Of a stretch of DNA of 64,000 bases, positions 34,710 to 46,449 are shown piece after piece. Under the pieces are notes generated by a model. It was not told the origin of the DNA. It saw only the letters and a program-made list of their open reading frames with translations, and did not search any database. Each line of letters begins with the position of its first letter. The stretch's first letter is position 1. Source of the DNA: Apium graveolens (Eukaryota > Streptophyta > Magnoliopsida > Apiales > Apiaceae); NCBI RefSeq assembly GCF_009905375.1, contig NC_133652.1, forward strand, positions 24,295,339 through 24,359,338, read 5' to 3'. Made by a program: the position numbers and the translations under genes.

Positions 34710-35981
34710 ATGGACTCACAAAAACAACCTGCAGCTCTCTCTAATAAGCTTTCCCCTTTCTTTGGCATGAAAAAATCTGTTGGATACGAAGATCAACAAG
34801 CCTCTCACTCGAAATTATCTAGGCCGGGAAGGGATGCCACAAAATCGCTTATCGAGGAGCAAGCTAATGAATCTTCATTCACTTTTCATCCTGAGAATGT
34901 GGTTAACAAGAACAATGGTATTTTACTTGTCAAACCTTCACATGAATTTCTACAAAATGTTTGTGATTATTGGAAGAGTAGTTGCTTAGGTAACTTCGAT
35001 AATAATGTGATTGCAAATACTGATAAAACTAAAATTAAGGATGCTCTTGTAGAGAAATATCATAAAGTTGGTCTTACCGATGTTTATTTCCATCAATTGG
35101 GTTATTTGGTTTTGAAATTTGAAAATACTCAATCTGCTTCCAAAGCCATTGAATGCAGTCCTCTGTACATTGATGGTCAGAGAATTCATGTGCACAAATG
35201 GTTTGAGCATTTTCAAACTGTTTATCCTTTGAACAAAGAAAATGTTTGGATTGAGATCTCTAATATTCCTTTCAGTTATTGGTCTGTTGAAGGGTTATGC
35301 TATATAAGTAGTGCTATAGGTAGGCCTATAGCATTTCATAGACAAACTCTTGTGAGTGCTAAGAATAAGTCCCCTTCTGATAAAGCTCTAGTCTGTGTGG
35401 AGATTGATGTGGGTGCAACCCGACCTACTGTTCTTATGACTGTGATTCCTGGTCATTCTGATAAATTTATGGCTAGGGTTAACATTGTTTATCTGGAATC
35501 TCCTCAAAGCTGCCTTATGTGTCTTTCCGTTGATCATTCAACGGAAGCTTGTGAGGATGTACTGGAATTGGTTCCTTGTATGTACGATTCTGCAAGACAA
35601 GGAAAGGATATATTCAAGTGGAAGAAAGAATATTTCTGTGATACAGATGATAGTATCCCCGAAGAGGAAGTTCAGGTTTCATAGCCACAGGGTGAATCTA
35701 AAGGCAAGCTTGTGGCTGATGAAGGGGAGAGTCATGAGGGTACCTATTCTAGGATGGTGGTTATTGGCCTCCCAGCTAAACCTGAACAGTACTTCCAGCG
35801 GAAGCACATTGGCAGGGAAAGAAAGAGGTCAATATTGGAACAGGAACCTGAAAAGGGTGCAGAAGAAGCAGCTGCAGGGGGTCCTCCTGCTCAAGATGTT
35901 GATTCAAGGGGTGTTCTACTGAATGCTACTCAAGACGCCGGAGGCAAGAAACGGACAAAATGTGAGGCCCAAGACAGCTAA
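34710..35981 (+). pseudogene. DUF4283/zinc-knuckle gene with premature stop, copy C
   Basis: Full-length frame without indels, but codon 325 (35682-35684) is TAG where the intact copy has GAG. The 324-residue product would keep DUF4283 and the complete zinc knuckle and lose the basic C-terminal tail. It also has Ser in place of Cys at residue 200. It might still be expressed as a shorter protein, so pseudogene status is likely but not certain. Confidence 0.7.
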
Positions 35982-37938
35982 ACTAGGCAACTCTGGTAGA
36001 TGGAGAACTATGAGTAATTAATATTAGTGTACTTTCTATTTATTTAAACTTCTATGTTAAGGTTTAGCCCACATCTAAGTATGGTTTGTATGCTTCTATA
36101 TAAGAGCTTAACTTTGCCGGATGCATGAAATTTATGGTGAGGTTTGATCAATTTTATTAGTGGGGTTTCTGCTCATTTTTTATCATTATCAACTCAGTAA
36201 AGATTAAAGTTTTGAGTTTCTTACGGGGATATAATGTGATTGAACACTTCTTATTTATCTGTTGAATTGCCTTTTTTTAGCATGATCAATTGATACATCT
36301 ATATATGTAGCTGATAGTGGGAGTGATAATGTGGGCTTTGAGATGAATTTCAGTTGGTCTTCTAGGGTTTAATTTGAACATTAATTGCAAAATTTCTTCC
36401 TAGTGCCAGTGATAAAATGGGAACTCCAATAATCCTTACAGCTAGAGGAAACATGTAAAAAGAGTTTTACATCATTAAATAATTATTTTCTTTTTTTAAA
36501 AAAAATTACTAATTAAAAGGGAGTAAAGAAGTTTAACAATGTTTTTAGAAAATCCAGATGTTGATCTAGGAATTAAATGACCATGTTTCCATTACACTGA
36601 AATAGATATTGGTGAACTTATTTTTTATATAATAATTAACTATTTGATATATCTTCAAAATTTACTTTTTTGTTATTGTGATTGTTTTATTTCAGAAGAA
36701 ATTAGTTCAATTTGTGAAATACAACATTTGAGATTCTAAGCATATACAACCCTAATGAAATATATATTTATTTTGATTGTTTCAAAGGTTTGAAGGTGAA
36801 ATCAATTGCAATACAGATTATTGTTCACTAATTATTTCCTCATTCTAAGTATTTAGTATATGTAAGTTTTTTTTTATATTTGTGTACTTTATGATTTCTT
36901 CCATTTGATTAAAAGATAAGAATACAATTATGTGAAAACATGGTGATAAGTTTTAATTGGACAGTAAATATCCAATCTTTATGAGTCAAAAGATCTTGTT
37001 AATTAAAATAATTAATATATTGGTCATTTTATAATCTATAGCAATTAAATTTTTTCCCACCTTTAAAGAAAAAAAAAATTAACTCACACCCTTAAGAAGG
37101 TCAGCAGCAGACAAAACACCATTTCTATAATGTATACTCGTCATTATTTTGGTTTCCATTCTATCAATTATTTCTGAAAAAAGCTTTTCCCAAGCCTATT
37201 TCCTTGACCAAACAATTGATTAAATATGTTTGGTCGAATCAATCCGCTAATCCGCTAGTCATTCAACATACTAATTCCAGCACTTTTAAACAAATAACCT
37301 TTAGTACAAATTAGACTACCTACATGTTTATATTTTTCATTTATATATGTTATATATTCTTTTAATTAAAATTTTATTATAAACAATTAAATATTAAAAA
37401 TGATTACTATATAATTATAACCATAAGTCTCAGGATCAAACAGTATAAAATTATATATAATGGCGAGTCGTAACATTAGAAATAATTATGTAAATATTCA
37501 CTAAGATATATTATTGGAGAGAATTGGAATGTTAGAATTTTGAGTAGTATATTATTTAGTACAATCAACTTTATGTAAAATATTTAACAATTCAAAATTG
37601 TATTATAAAAATTAAAGGTTAAGATATTACATATTTTTGCCAAGTTAATTTGCTTGTTATAATTTAGAATATATTAATACATTTTATTATCTATAAAATA
37701 TATAGACCTGGAGCATAATATATAAATATTCATAAACTTCAAAAATTAATATTTTTTTATTTAAAAAATATTATTTATATTATTCCCATGAATGTTAAAC
37801 TGAAATGAGTCTGTATTTTACAATGATATGTAAAGAAAAATTATATGATAATTATATGATGGAATCCCCATAAAGTAATTATATATGAATTTGCACATCA
37901 TAGAAGTCTAATCTATTAACTAATATATATGGTGAACT
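35982..37938. other. Downstream spacer, unit C
   Basis: Copy of 8352-9440 joined at about 37075 directly to 10045-10898, the pre-insertion state of the MITE dimer. No gene seen. Confidence 0.5.
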
Positions 37939-39271
37939 ACCTTATATGCCTAACCACTTTAGGACTTAATATTAGGACTTAATATTAATATAATAAGAGT
38001 TTGTATAATAGTCAGTGATTAAATGGTATAGTATAGTTATTACCAATCTATTATCCCGTAACTCATATTATGATTATTAGAATAGGTATCCGCTTTCATC
38101 TATTATCCACTTTAAAGACTCCGTGCTTAATTGATGACTTATATCTTCTAACATATATTTAAGAATTCTAGGCGAGGAAGAAAGATTGAATTTAAATTTA
38201 AATATGCATATGTGCCGTTATAAAAAATAGTGGTGGTTATGAAAGTGAAACACTTAGCTCATGAAGTAAATTTTTAATTCACAAAATTTCAATTGCATCA
38301 TTTGCAACAATTTTGTATTCAGTCTCGCTAATAGAGAAGAAATTTTTAAATGGACTTTCAAGAGATGGGATTCGAGCCTAAACATGAAACATATCCGTTG
38401 GTATAGATACACGTATCATTGTTTACATCCCAATATTAATCAAATAATATTCAAGATTGAGTTTTTATTTAGGTAGAGATCATTATTGATAGCAGTTGGA
38501 GAATGCAATACTGAGATAACCGGTTCACAGTGAAGCACATGTCAGAACGCGTAATGGATAGGTATCACAAACCTTCAACAAGTTGACGATAAGTAATTGG
38601 AACAATTTGAGAAGCTTAATCTCTGTAAATAAGAGGGAAGAACACATAAGTATAACTGTATCGTTAAAACCATCCATTTTGTATAAAGCTAGTAAGTCAT
38701 ACATATGCATTATTTGTGAGAGAATTTTATTTGGGAGTAAGGATTACGTCAACCCACAGAAAAGTGTTGAGTTTTCCTAGTTCCTTGAGAGAGAATTTTT
38801 TTATCTAATTACCGAATGAAATTTTGCAGGAAGTCATGGTTGTCACTTGTAACTACAATATCATTAACATGCACAATTAAGAAGACAATAATGTCATAAG
38901 AGTTATATATGAACTAGGAGGCATCAACAAATGAGTTGCAAAAATAAAAATTAAGCATAAAACTTTTGAGCTTTTTGTTCCACACAAGAGGTACTTTTCT
39001 GAGGCTGTAAATTGAGTTAGCATAGGCGATACATTTTTGGGATAATAAGAATGAAAAAAGACAAAGTGTTGTATCTTGAAAGCTTCATCATCGAGCATAC
39101 TATTAAGAAATACATTACTTATGTCAAGTTGATGAAAAGCACAACCATATGATAAGGAAAAGAGTAAGTATCATGCAAATTGTGACTCGTTTTATGAAAT
39201 GACTGAAAATTTCTGACAAATCCGTTCCTTGTTGCTTTTGAAAACCCCCTTGCAATCACTCGTGCTTTGTA
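37939..39271 (-). pseudogene. Copia RT-RNase H relic, minus orientation in unit C
   Basis: Reverse-complement counterpart of 10899-12850 without the pasted MITE copy. HQLDISN reads on the minus strand at about 39135-39112, the DDI region at about 38870, and [18 protein letters not shown] near 38730-38660. Decayed by stops and shifts. In this orientation it lies downstream of the linker relic (44419 onward, once the copia insertion is removed) and of the gag-protease relic at 46450-48300, as in one old minus-strand element. Confidence 0.75.
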
Positions 39272-39500
39272 TTTTTAGACTACACTATCTGCATTTCTTT
39301 TAATTCAAAACACCAACTTACATGCAATTAGTATCATATATCATTATGATACAATCTATTTAGTTTTGGGCACCATGTCTCATATGTTATTATGAATAGG
39401 CGTGCCATACATATGACATGGCGAGATGCCAATTAGTATCTTTCAAATATTGGCGGAATGAGATGAGATGTACTGTAGTTAACAAAGAAGTTGTTAAAGT

Positions 39501-39857
39501 TGTAGAGATTTAATCAACACACACCTTTGAACACACACACACCTTTGAACACAATACACACGCACACTCTAGTGTATATTTAAACTGGGAATAAAACAAG
39601 CTATATTATTCATTCTTTAGAGAACATAGTACAGGGATATATATATAGAACGACACAACTGTGAAAGCTAGCAATCAAGAGCTAAAAAATCGGGAAGTAC
39701 CAAACAGACTCAATCAATCTCTTATCAAGTCTGTACTCCCTTTATTCATTCCTATAACTACGTTGCCCATAGAACCAAATCCATTTTCCCCCTTGACACA
39801 CGCTATTAATAATACTATCTAAAAATAAACATGTTTGGATTAAAGGAAAGTCCAACA
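39501..39857 (-). repeat. 3' LTR of the young copia element
   Basis: 357 bp, TGTAGAG...TCCAACA on the plus strand; pairs with 44057-44413. Confidence 0.95.
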
Positions 39858-39912
39858 TATTCCCCCCTAATCTCAACATGTTTATTTTTTTTTTATTATT
39901 CAGACCACAAAT

Positions 39913-42900
39913 TCAGTTTGCTGCAGCAAGATCTTCAACACCTATCATCTTTCTCATTTCTTCAAACTTAACCCTTCCTAATGCCTTGGTTAAGATATCC
40001 GCCCTCTGTTCTTGAGTAACCACATGCTTAACTATTAGTTCACCTCGTTCAATGTATTCGCGAATGAAATGAAACCGGACATCTATATGCTTGCTCCTAC
40101 CATGTAGTACTGGATTCTTCATTAACTCTATAGCAGACCTATTATCTATGTGGAGCACAACTGGACCAACTGGTTGTCTTGAGATTTCACTCAGCAAACC
40201 ACGAAGCCATATGCTCTGTGTGGCTGCTGCCGTGGCTACCATATATTCTGCCTCGCACGAAGATAAAGCAACTACCCTTTGTTTCTGTGAAGACCAGGAT
40301 ATTAAACTCCTGTTGAGATAGAAGCACATCCCTCCAGTACTTCTTCTATCGATGACATCCCCAGCCAAGTCACTGTTAGAAAACCCGTACAGGATCCTGC
40401 TATTCATTTCATTTGCATATACTAAACCATAATCAATCGTTCCTCTTATGTACCTTAAGATGTGCTTCACAGCTTGTTGGTGTTTAACCGTGGGATTCTC
40501 CATAAACCTGCTTACCACACCCACAGCATACGCAATGTCTGGTCGAGTATGCGTTAAGTAACGCAAGCTCCCAACAATGCGTCTATACTCAGTAGCATCC
40601 ACCAAAGTGCCCTCTTCATCTTTGTCCAGTTGCAGTTTATGTTCCATAGGAAACCTTGACGAGTTGCAGTCCATCATCCTGGATTTATCCAATAGTTTCT
40701 TAGCATATGCCGACTGTTTCAACGTCGTACATTTTTCTCCTTGATTTACTTCTATACCTAAATAGAATGACAACAAACCCATGTCACTCATTTCGAACTG
40801 CCTATTCATCTGCTCTTTGAATTCCTCGATTTCCCGTTTATCTGACCCAGCTACCAGTAAATCATCAACATATACTCCTATTACGAATACACTCCCATTT
40901 TTGCACTTTGTATATACAGCTTGTTCGTGTAAGCATCTGTTAAATCCCAATTTTTTTAAACATTTATCCAGCTTTGCATTCCAGGCCCTAGGAGCTTGAC
41001 GCAGTCCATACAGAGCCTTTGTCAGTCTATACACCATCTGTTCCTGACCTTTCTTCACGAACCCTTCGGGTTGAGTAACATACACTTCTTCAAGGAGTTC
41101 CCCATTTAGAAATACTGCTTTAACGTCAAGATGATGAACTCCCCATCCTTCTTTCGCTGAGAGTGTTATCAATAGTTGAACTGAATCAAGACGGGCCACT
41201 GGTGCGAAAGCTTCATCATAATCTATCCCTTTTCTCTGGACGTAACCCTTCACAACAAGGCGTGCCTTATGCTTTACCACATTCCCTTCCGGATCCTTCT
41301 TCTGTTTATACACCCATTTCAAGCCTATTGGTTTATGTCCAGGTGGCAAATTTGTTAAGGTCCAGGTCTCATTCTTCTCTATTGTTTTAAACTCTAACTC
41401 CATTGCTTCCTGCCACTCTTTTTCTTCCTTTGCTTCGTGATATGATATTGGTCCTTCTATTTTTACCAACATCAGTTCATCAATCATGTCGATAATCTCA
41501 GTATCATTATAAATATCCGTTAATAGCTTGAATCTCCTGGGCTCAGTGCTAGTTGCAGATGATGCGTTAGTAGTTCCAGCAGATGACATACCAGAGGTTG
41601 CAGTATTACTTGGAGTCTGCGGAGAAGATGGCTGCGATGGCGACTGTTGAACCGGAGATTGCAGGGGTGTTGCAACCTCTTGTTCTGTATCTATAGATTC
41701 TCTTATCTCAATATAATTCCCAGGAAATGCAACTCCGCTATCCTCTCCCTGTTCCCATGGCTAGAAAACTTTCTCCTGCATTACAACATCTCGACTAACA
41801 TGCACAACCCCTGTTCTTGGATCATATAAGCGATTCCCTTTTGTTCCTGGTTCCTTACCGAGGTATATAACCAATTTACTTCGATCATCCAGCTTCCTTA
41901 CATGTACTGATGGAATTTTCATGAATGCAGTGCATCCAAATACCCTCAGATGTGTCAAATCCGGTTTATCTCCACTCCATGCCTCATATGGAGTTCTGCC
42001 CTTCAAACACCGAGTAGGTAATCTATTCAAAACATAAATCGAGTGGCGCACCGCTTCGCCCCATAGATATGCTGGTAGTTTTGAGCCCTTCAAGAAGTTT
42101 CTCGTCATGGCAGCAACGGTCCTATTTCTTCGTTCAACCACCCCATTTTGTTGTGGGGTGTAGGGTGTTGTGTAGTGCCTTAAAATCCCAGCCCTCTCAT
42201 AATACAGTGTAAACTCTTTGGAACAGAATTCACCACCCCTATATGTTCTTAAAATTTTTATGTTTCTCTCCTTTCCATTCTCAACCAATGCTTTAAATTT
42301 TTTAAACATCTCAAAGGCATCTCCTTTTTCTTTTAACAGATAAACCCACATTTTTCTACTAAAATCATCAACAAATAACAAGAAGTACCGATTACCTCCA
42401 GGTGTCATTGGTGTGATTGGTCCACAAATATCGGCGTGTACTATTTCCAGTGCTTTCTTTGCAAGAAAGCTAGCATATTGCGGGAAAGGCTTTCTGGATT
42501 GTTTTGTCATCAAGCATCCTTCGCACTTCTTCACAGGTTGAACCATGGTTGGGATTCCGTATGCCATTTTCTCTCTCGACATTAGTTCCAATGCTTGAAA
42601 ATTTACATGGCCAAGTCGGGCGTGCCATAGCCAAGTATCCTCCTCCAGCTTTGTAAATAAACATGATGCTTTACTTTCCTCGAGACTGATTTTATATAAG
42701 CAATTTTCAGTTCTTTTCACCTTCATTAATAGCTTGTCACTGGCCTCATGAACCCACAAATAATCTCCATCAAGAATAACTTTATTCCCTGCTTCAGACA
42801 ATTGACCTAGGCTTATGATATTATTACACAAGTCTGGAATGTAGTACACCTCCTTGAGAGTCCTTTCTTCACCATTTTTGCACTGAAATGTAATCGTCCC

Positions 42901-44007
42901 CTTTCCTTTGATAGTTACTGTTGACCCATCTCCGAATTTAACCTTCCCTGTCACACGTTCATCCAACTCCCTAAATTTCCCACGTTGCCCGGTCATGTGG
43001 TTGCTTGCACCATTATCCAAGTACCATACTTGTGATTCCCTTCGTTCTTCAGTGTTTGTCCGTAATTTTGGAACCACTGCATCCTCCCTCAAAAGCATTG
43101 ACTGAATTTCAATTTTCCCCGCCTCAACCATCAGTAAGGCTGGTTCATCTTCTTGAACCTGTGAAAGATTCGCTTCCCTTGATGTGTCTCTCTCCTTTCG
43201 TGGTCTGCGACATTCTGCAACGAAATGTCCATGTCCCTGACAATTGTAACACCTTACTCTGCTCTTGTCCCGAATGCCGCGGTCACCACCTCGTGTCCCT
43301 TCTCTGCTGGTCTTCTTCAACCATTCCTCTCGAGTTAATAACAACTGCCCCTCGTTATTCTTTTTCTTTCTCCACTCTTCCTCTGTCAGTAGCAACTGTT
43401 CTTGATTTGTCTCTGTTGTGCCTCGCAGCCTCTCCTCGTGGACTTTCAACGAACCAACAACCTCTTCCACCGACAATGTTTCCAAATTTCCAAATTGTTC
43501 TATAGCCGATGCAATTTGTAGAAACTTGGAAGGGACAGCTCTGAGAAGTTTCTTTACCACGTACGCTTCCTCAATTTTCTCTCCAAGGGCTCGAATGTTG
43601 GTAACCAGGCTGTTCAATTTCAGATAAAACTCATCCAACTGCTCGTTTTCTTTCATACGCAATACTTCGAATTCGCTCTTGAGTGTCTGTGCTCTAGCCG
43701 CTTTCACCTTATACGCTCCCTGGAACATGATTTTGACAGCCTTCCAAGCATCTTTAGATGTCTGTTTTTCTGCAAGTGACAACAATACATCGTCTGGAAC
43801 TCCTTGATAAATAATGGCCAAAGCCCGCTTGTCAATCTTATCATCCACAGCGGCGGTTGTCTGAGAATCCTTGGGCTCAATTGCTTCCCACACGCCATGA
43901 GCCTGCATAAAGACCTTCATTTTGAGGGCCCATATGGTGTAATTAGTTTTTGTGAGCATCGGGTAACTCAGGCCAAACGAGCTCTCCTTGTTCTTATTTG
44001 TCGTCAT
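39913..44007 (-). pseudogene. Gag-pol of the young copia element (one nonsense codon, altered active sites)
   Basis: One frame of 1365 codons from the likely start at 44007 (ATG before TTNKNKESS). In order: UBN2-type gag, zinc knuckle CYNCQGHGHFVAEC, protease motif LDNGAS, pre-integrase LWHARLGH, integrase core, RT with YVDDLL (about residues 1046-1049), and RNase H. Codon 749 is TAG (41763-41761), which splits the frame into two open stretches. In the integrase, the second catalytic Asp is Tyr (TAT at 42243-42241, LRTYRGGEF). In RNase H, the first Asp is Asn (AAC at 40377-40375, GFSNSD). The copy is therefore probably unable to move itself despite its young LTRs. Confidence 0.9.
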
Positions 44008-44042
44008 CTGGACCGGGGTCGTGGTTGTCTCTTGTCTCCTGT

Positions 44043-44054
44043 GCTCTGATACCA
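44043..44054 (-). other. Primer-binding site of the young copia element
   Basis: Minus strand TGGTATCAGAGC, two bases from the LTR; initiator tRNA-Met type. Confidence 0.9.
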
Positions 44055-44056
44055 AG

Positions 44057-44413
44057 TGTAGAGATTTAATCAACACACACCTTTGAACACACACACACTT
44101 TTGAACACAATACACACGCACACTCTAGTGTATATTTAAACTGGGAATAAAACAAGCTATATTATTCATTCTTTAGAGAACATAGTACAGGGATATATAT
44201 ATAGAACGACACAACTGTGAAAGCTAGCAATCAAGAGCTAAAAAATCGGGAAGTACCAAACAGACTCAATCAATCTCTTATCAAGTCTGTACTCCCTTTA
44301 TTCATTCTTATAACTACGTTGCCCATAGAACCAAATCCATTTTCCCCCTTGACACACGCTATTAATAATACTATCTAAAAATAAACATGTTTGGATTAAA
44401 GGAAAGTCCAACA
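44057..44413 (-). repeat. 5' LTR of the young copia element
   Basis: 357 bp, nearly identical to 39501-39857. It contains short CACACACACC/TTTGAACACA repeats near its outer edge. Confidence 0.95.
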
Positions 44414-44418
44414 AAAGT

Positions 44419-44890
44419 TCCTTAAATTAGACTTCCAGTCTTGTAGATCTAGGAGGAAGAGCTGAGGCCTCAATAAAAACATTATTAGTATAGGATGAAT
44501 CACCGATAATTGATAATGATGGACTGTGCAATGGTGTGGCGGGTGATAATGGGCTATTATTATATATTTCAAACTGGTGAGATATTTGTGAGATGTTGAT
44601 TCTGGTGCCGGAGTTATAAATGGAGTCTGTTATGGACTGGTTGTAGAGGATTTCTAAAAGAATAATGGGAAGTGGTATTGGATCAGATTGTGAAATTGGA
44701 TAGGATGTGTTAAAGTGTCTAGCAATGGATCTCGGTATTTTTTGATACAGTTGGAGCATAAAATGATGAAATCTCTCCACAAACCTGATATGTTGGAAAA
44801 AATAAAGCCATTGAGTTCTTGTGCTAAAATAACTACATGTAGACTTGACACATTAGTAACTAAGAAATAGGAATGGAGTAAATTCAGAAT
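44419..44890 (-). pseudogene. Probable copia linker relic, unit C
   Basis: Copy of 13080-13564 and 25987-26574, with a 117-codon minus-strand frame (44780-44427) ending in the same LPPRSTRLE-like motif. It was split from the RT relic by the young copia insertion. Confidence 0.45.
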
Positions 44891-45669
44891 AATTATATAG
44901 GCATACCAAAAATTTGAGACGGTTACAGGTTGGAGTTACAAAAATAATCTAATGGGCTGCAAAGGGATTTAATTTTGATGGCATGTGAATTGTTAAAAAA
45001 ACTAGACAAACAGCTAGAAAAAAAAAAAGATGAGACCAAAATTTTACGAGAGTAGAAACTTGATGAAGTTAAGTAAGTCAAGTTTGGATAACATGGTCAT
45101 GCCCATAATAAGCGAGAACATTATGTTTTGAGGTATGATGTGGTGTTGTATAATGTGATATCTCAAAGAAAATTAAATAGAGTGAAGTGTTGCGTAAGCC
45201 CTTCATTTTCCAAATATACAAAATTAATAGACATTTGATATAATTTTTTCAAAATATTTTTTAATTGATAAAATGCATTTTTTATATATTATTTATATTT
45301 TAGAGGATAAAGTCAGATGATGTATGATTATCAACATCAATAAAAATAATATATAGAGCACTTAGTATTGTCAACGGAAGTCAGCGATATTTTAGTGTAT
45401 AATAATTCAAAAGGTTTGGAGTTAGTCATGAAAGATGCGCACCAAACCTAAACTTACAATCTTTATTTTAAAAACATGCATTACAGATGGGGCTAAGCAA
45501 AAAAAATCAAACCTACCGAGCCGAACCGAATCAAACCGTTCAAACCATTTTTTCGGATATTTTGCAGCTTGATTTAGTTTAGGTTTGATTTAAATCAAAC
45601 TTGTTTTACGGTTCGATTTTCATATCCAAATTGACTATTTAAAACTTAATCAAACCGTATTAATATATA
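44891..45669. other. AT-rich spacer, unit C
   Basis: Matches 13565-14330. No gene seen. Confidence 0.45.
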
Positions 45670-45671
45670 TA

Positions 45672-45940
45672 CTCCCTCTGTCCTTTTCATTACTTTGCAT
45701 TTTCCTTTTTGGGATGTCCCATTCATTTATTTACATTTCAAAACTTAACAAAAATTAATAGTCAATGGGTCCCACTATTTCCTCACTTTACCTCCTTTTT
45801 ACACTACTCTTATCCCACTATCTTCCTTTTATACATTAAAAATCAATGGGTTCCACCACTTCACCCACTTTTCTTTCTCTTTTTCACTACTTTATACATA
45901 GCTCAATCATTTTGATGACATATCAAAAGGACGGAGGGAG
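45672..45940. mobile_element. Stowaway-like MITE, unit C only
   Basis: 269 bp between TA dinucleotides (45670-45671 and 45941-45942), starting CTCCCTCTGTCCTTTTCATT and ending AAAAGGACGGAGGGAG. These are the typical Stowaway (Tc1/mariner) inverted ends. Units A and B have the empty site at about 14335 and 27345. No coding. Confidence 0.85.
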
Positions 45941-45942
45941 TA

Positions 45943-46449
45943 TTAAACATATGTAACCTAACTTAAATTTATCTTATATCATATTTATTCATTTTAGTTT
46001 ATACCTTACATGTCATATTTTATTAAATATATTTCTATTTTACCCACTCTTAACTTGGCTAACGCATGTTGCTATATTGGACAAGAATCATAATATATAA
46101 AAAAAATAGGGTAATGTTTGATTATCAACACAAATACAAAAGTGAACAATGTTTAACTATGCCCATTGAAATTTGAATTAATGGTAAATTATTTATAAGT
46201 TGTTTTTCATGCTTTAATAATTTTTTATTCATATTTTACTACCTGTAGTAAATACATTAAAGTTTAGGTGATATCAATATTTTTTTACCAATTCGTTTAG
46301 AAACTCATGTATTTAGTTTGGTTTAAACTAAAACCAACCAAACCAAAATGTTTAATTATGGTCTGGTTTAGGTTGATCGCAATTTTCCAACTATCTAGCT
46401 AGCCTGGTATGATATCTAATTAAACCGACATATATGGTCTGATCCTGTT
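45943..46449. other. AT-rich sequence across the end of A/B similarity, unit C
   Basis: Similarity to units A and B stops at about 46141. To the right are AAACCAACCAAACC-type motifs but no identifiable gene. Confidence 0.4.

Larger units (their letters stand above)
39501..44413 (-). mobile_element. Young full-length Ty1/copia retrotransposon (minus strand)
   Basis: 4913 bp with target duplicates AAAGT at 39496-39500 and 44414-44418. The empty site survives at 13070-13074 and 26090-26094. LTRs 39501-39857 and 44057-44413 are both 357 bp and differ at only about two positions by eye, so the insertion is recent and later than the unit duplications. The primer-binding site TGGTATCAGAGC is at 44054-44043 on the minus strand, and a G-rich purine tract lies at 39868-39858. 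The gag-pol frame is complete in length but carries a stop and two altered catalytic residues. Confidence 0.95.

Noticed and set aside
40091..40321. Plus-strand frames across 40091-43627
   Set aside because: They are antisense to the copia gag-pol on the minus strand.
45709..45915. 68-codon frame
   Set aside because: It lies entirely inside the Stowaway-like MITE and is low complexity.
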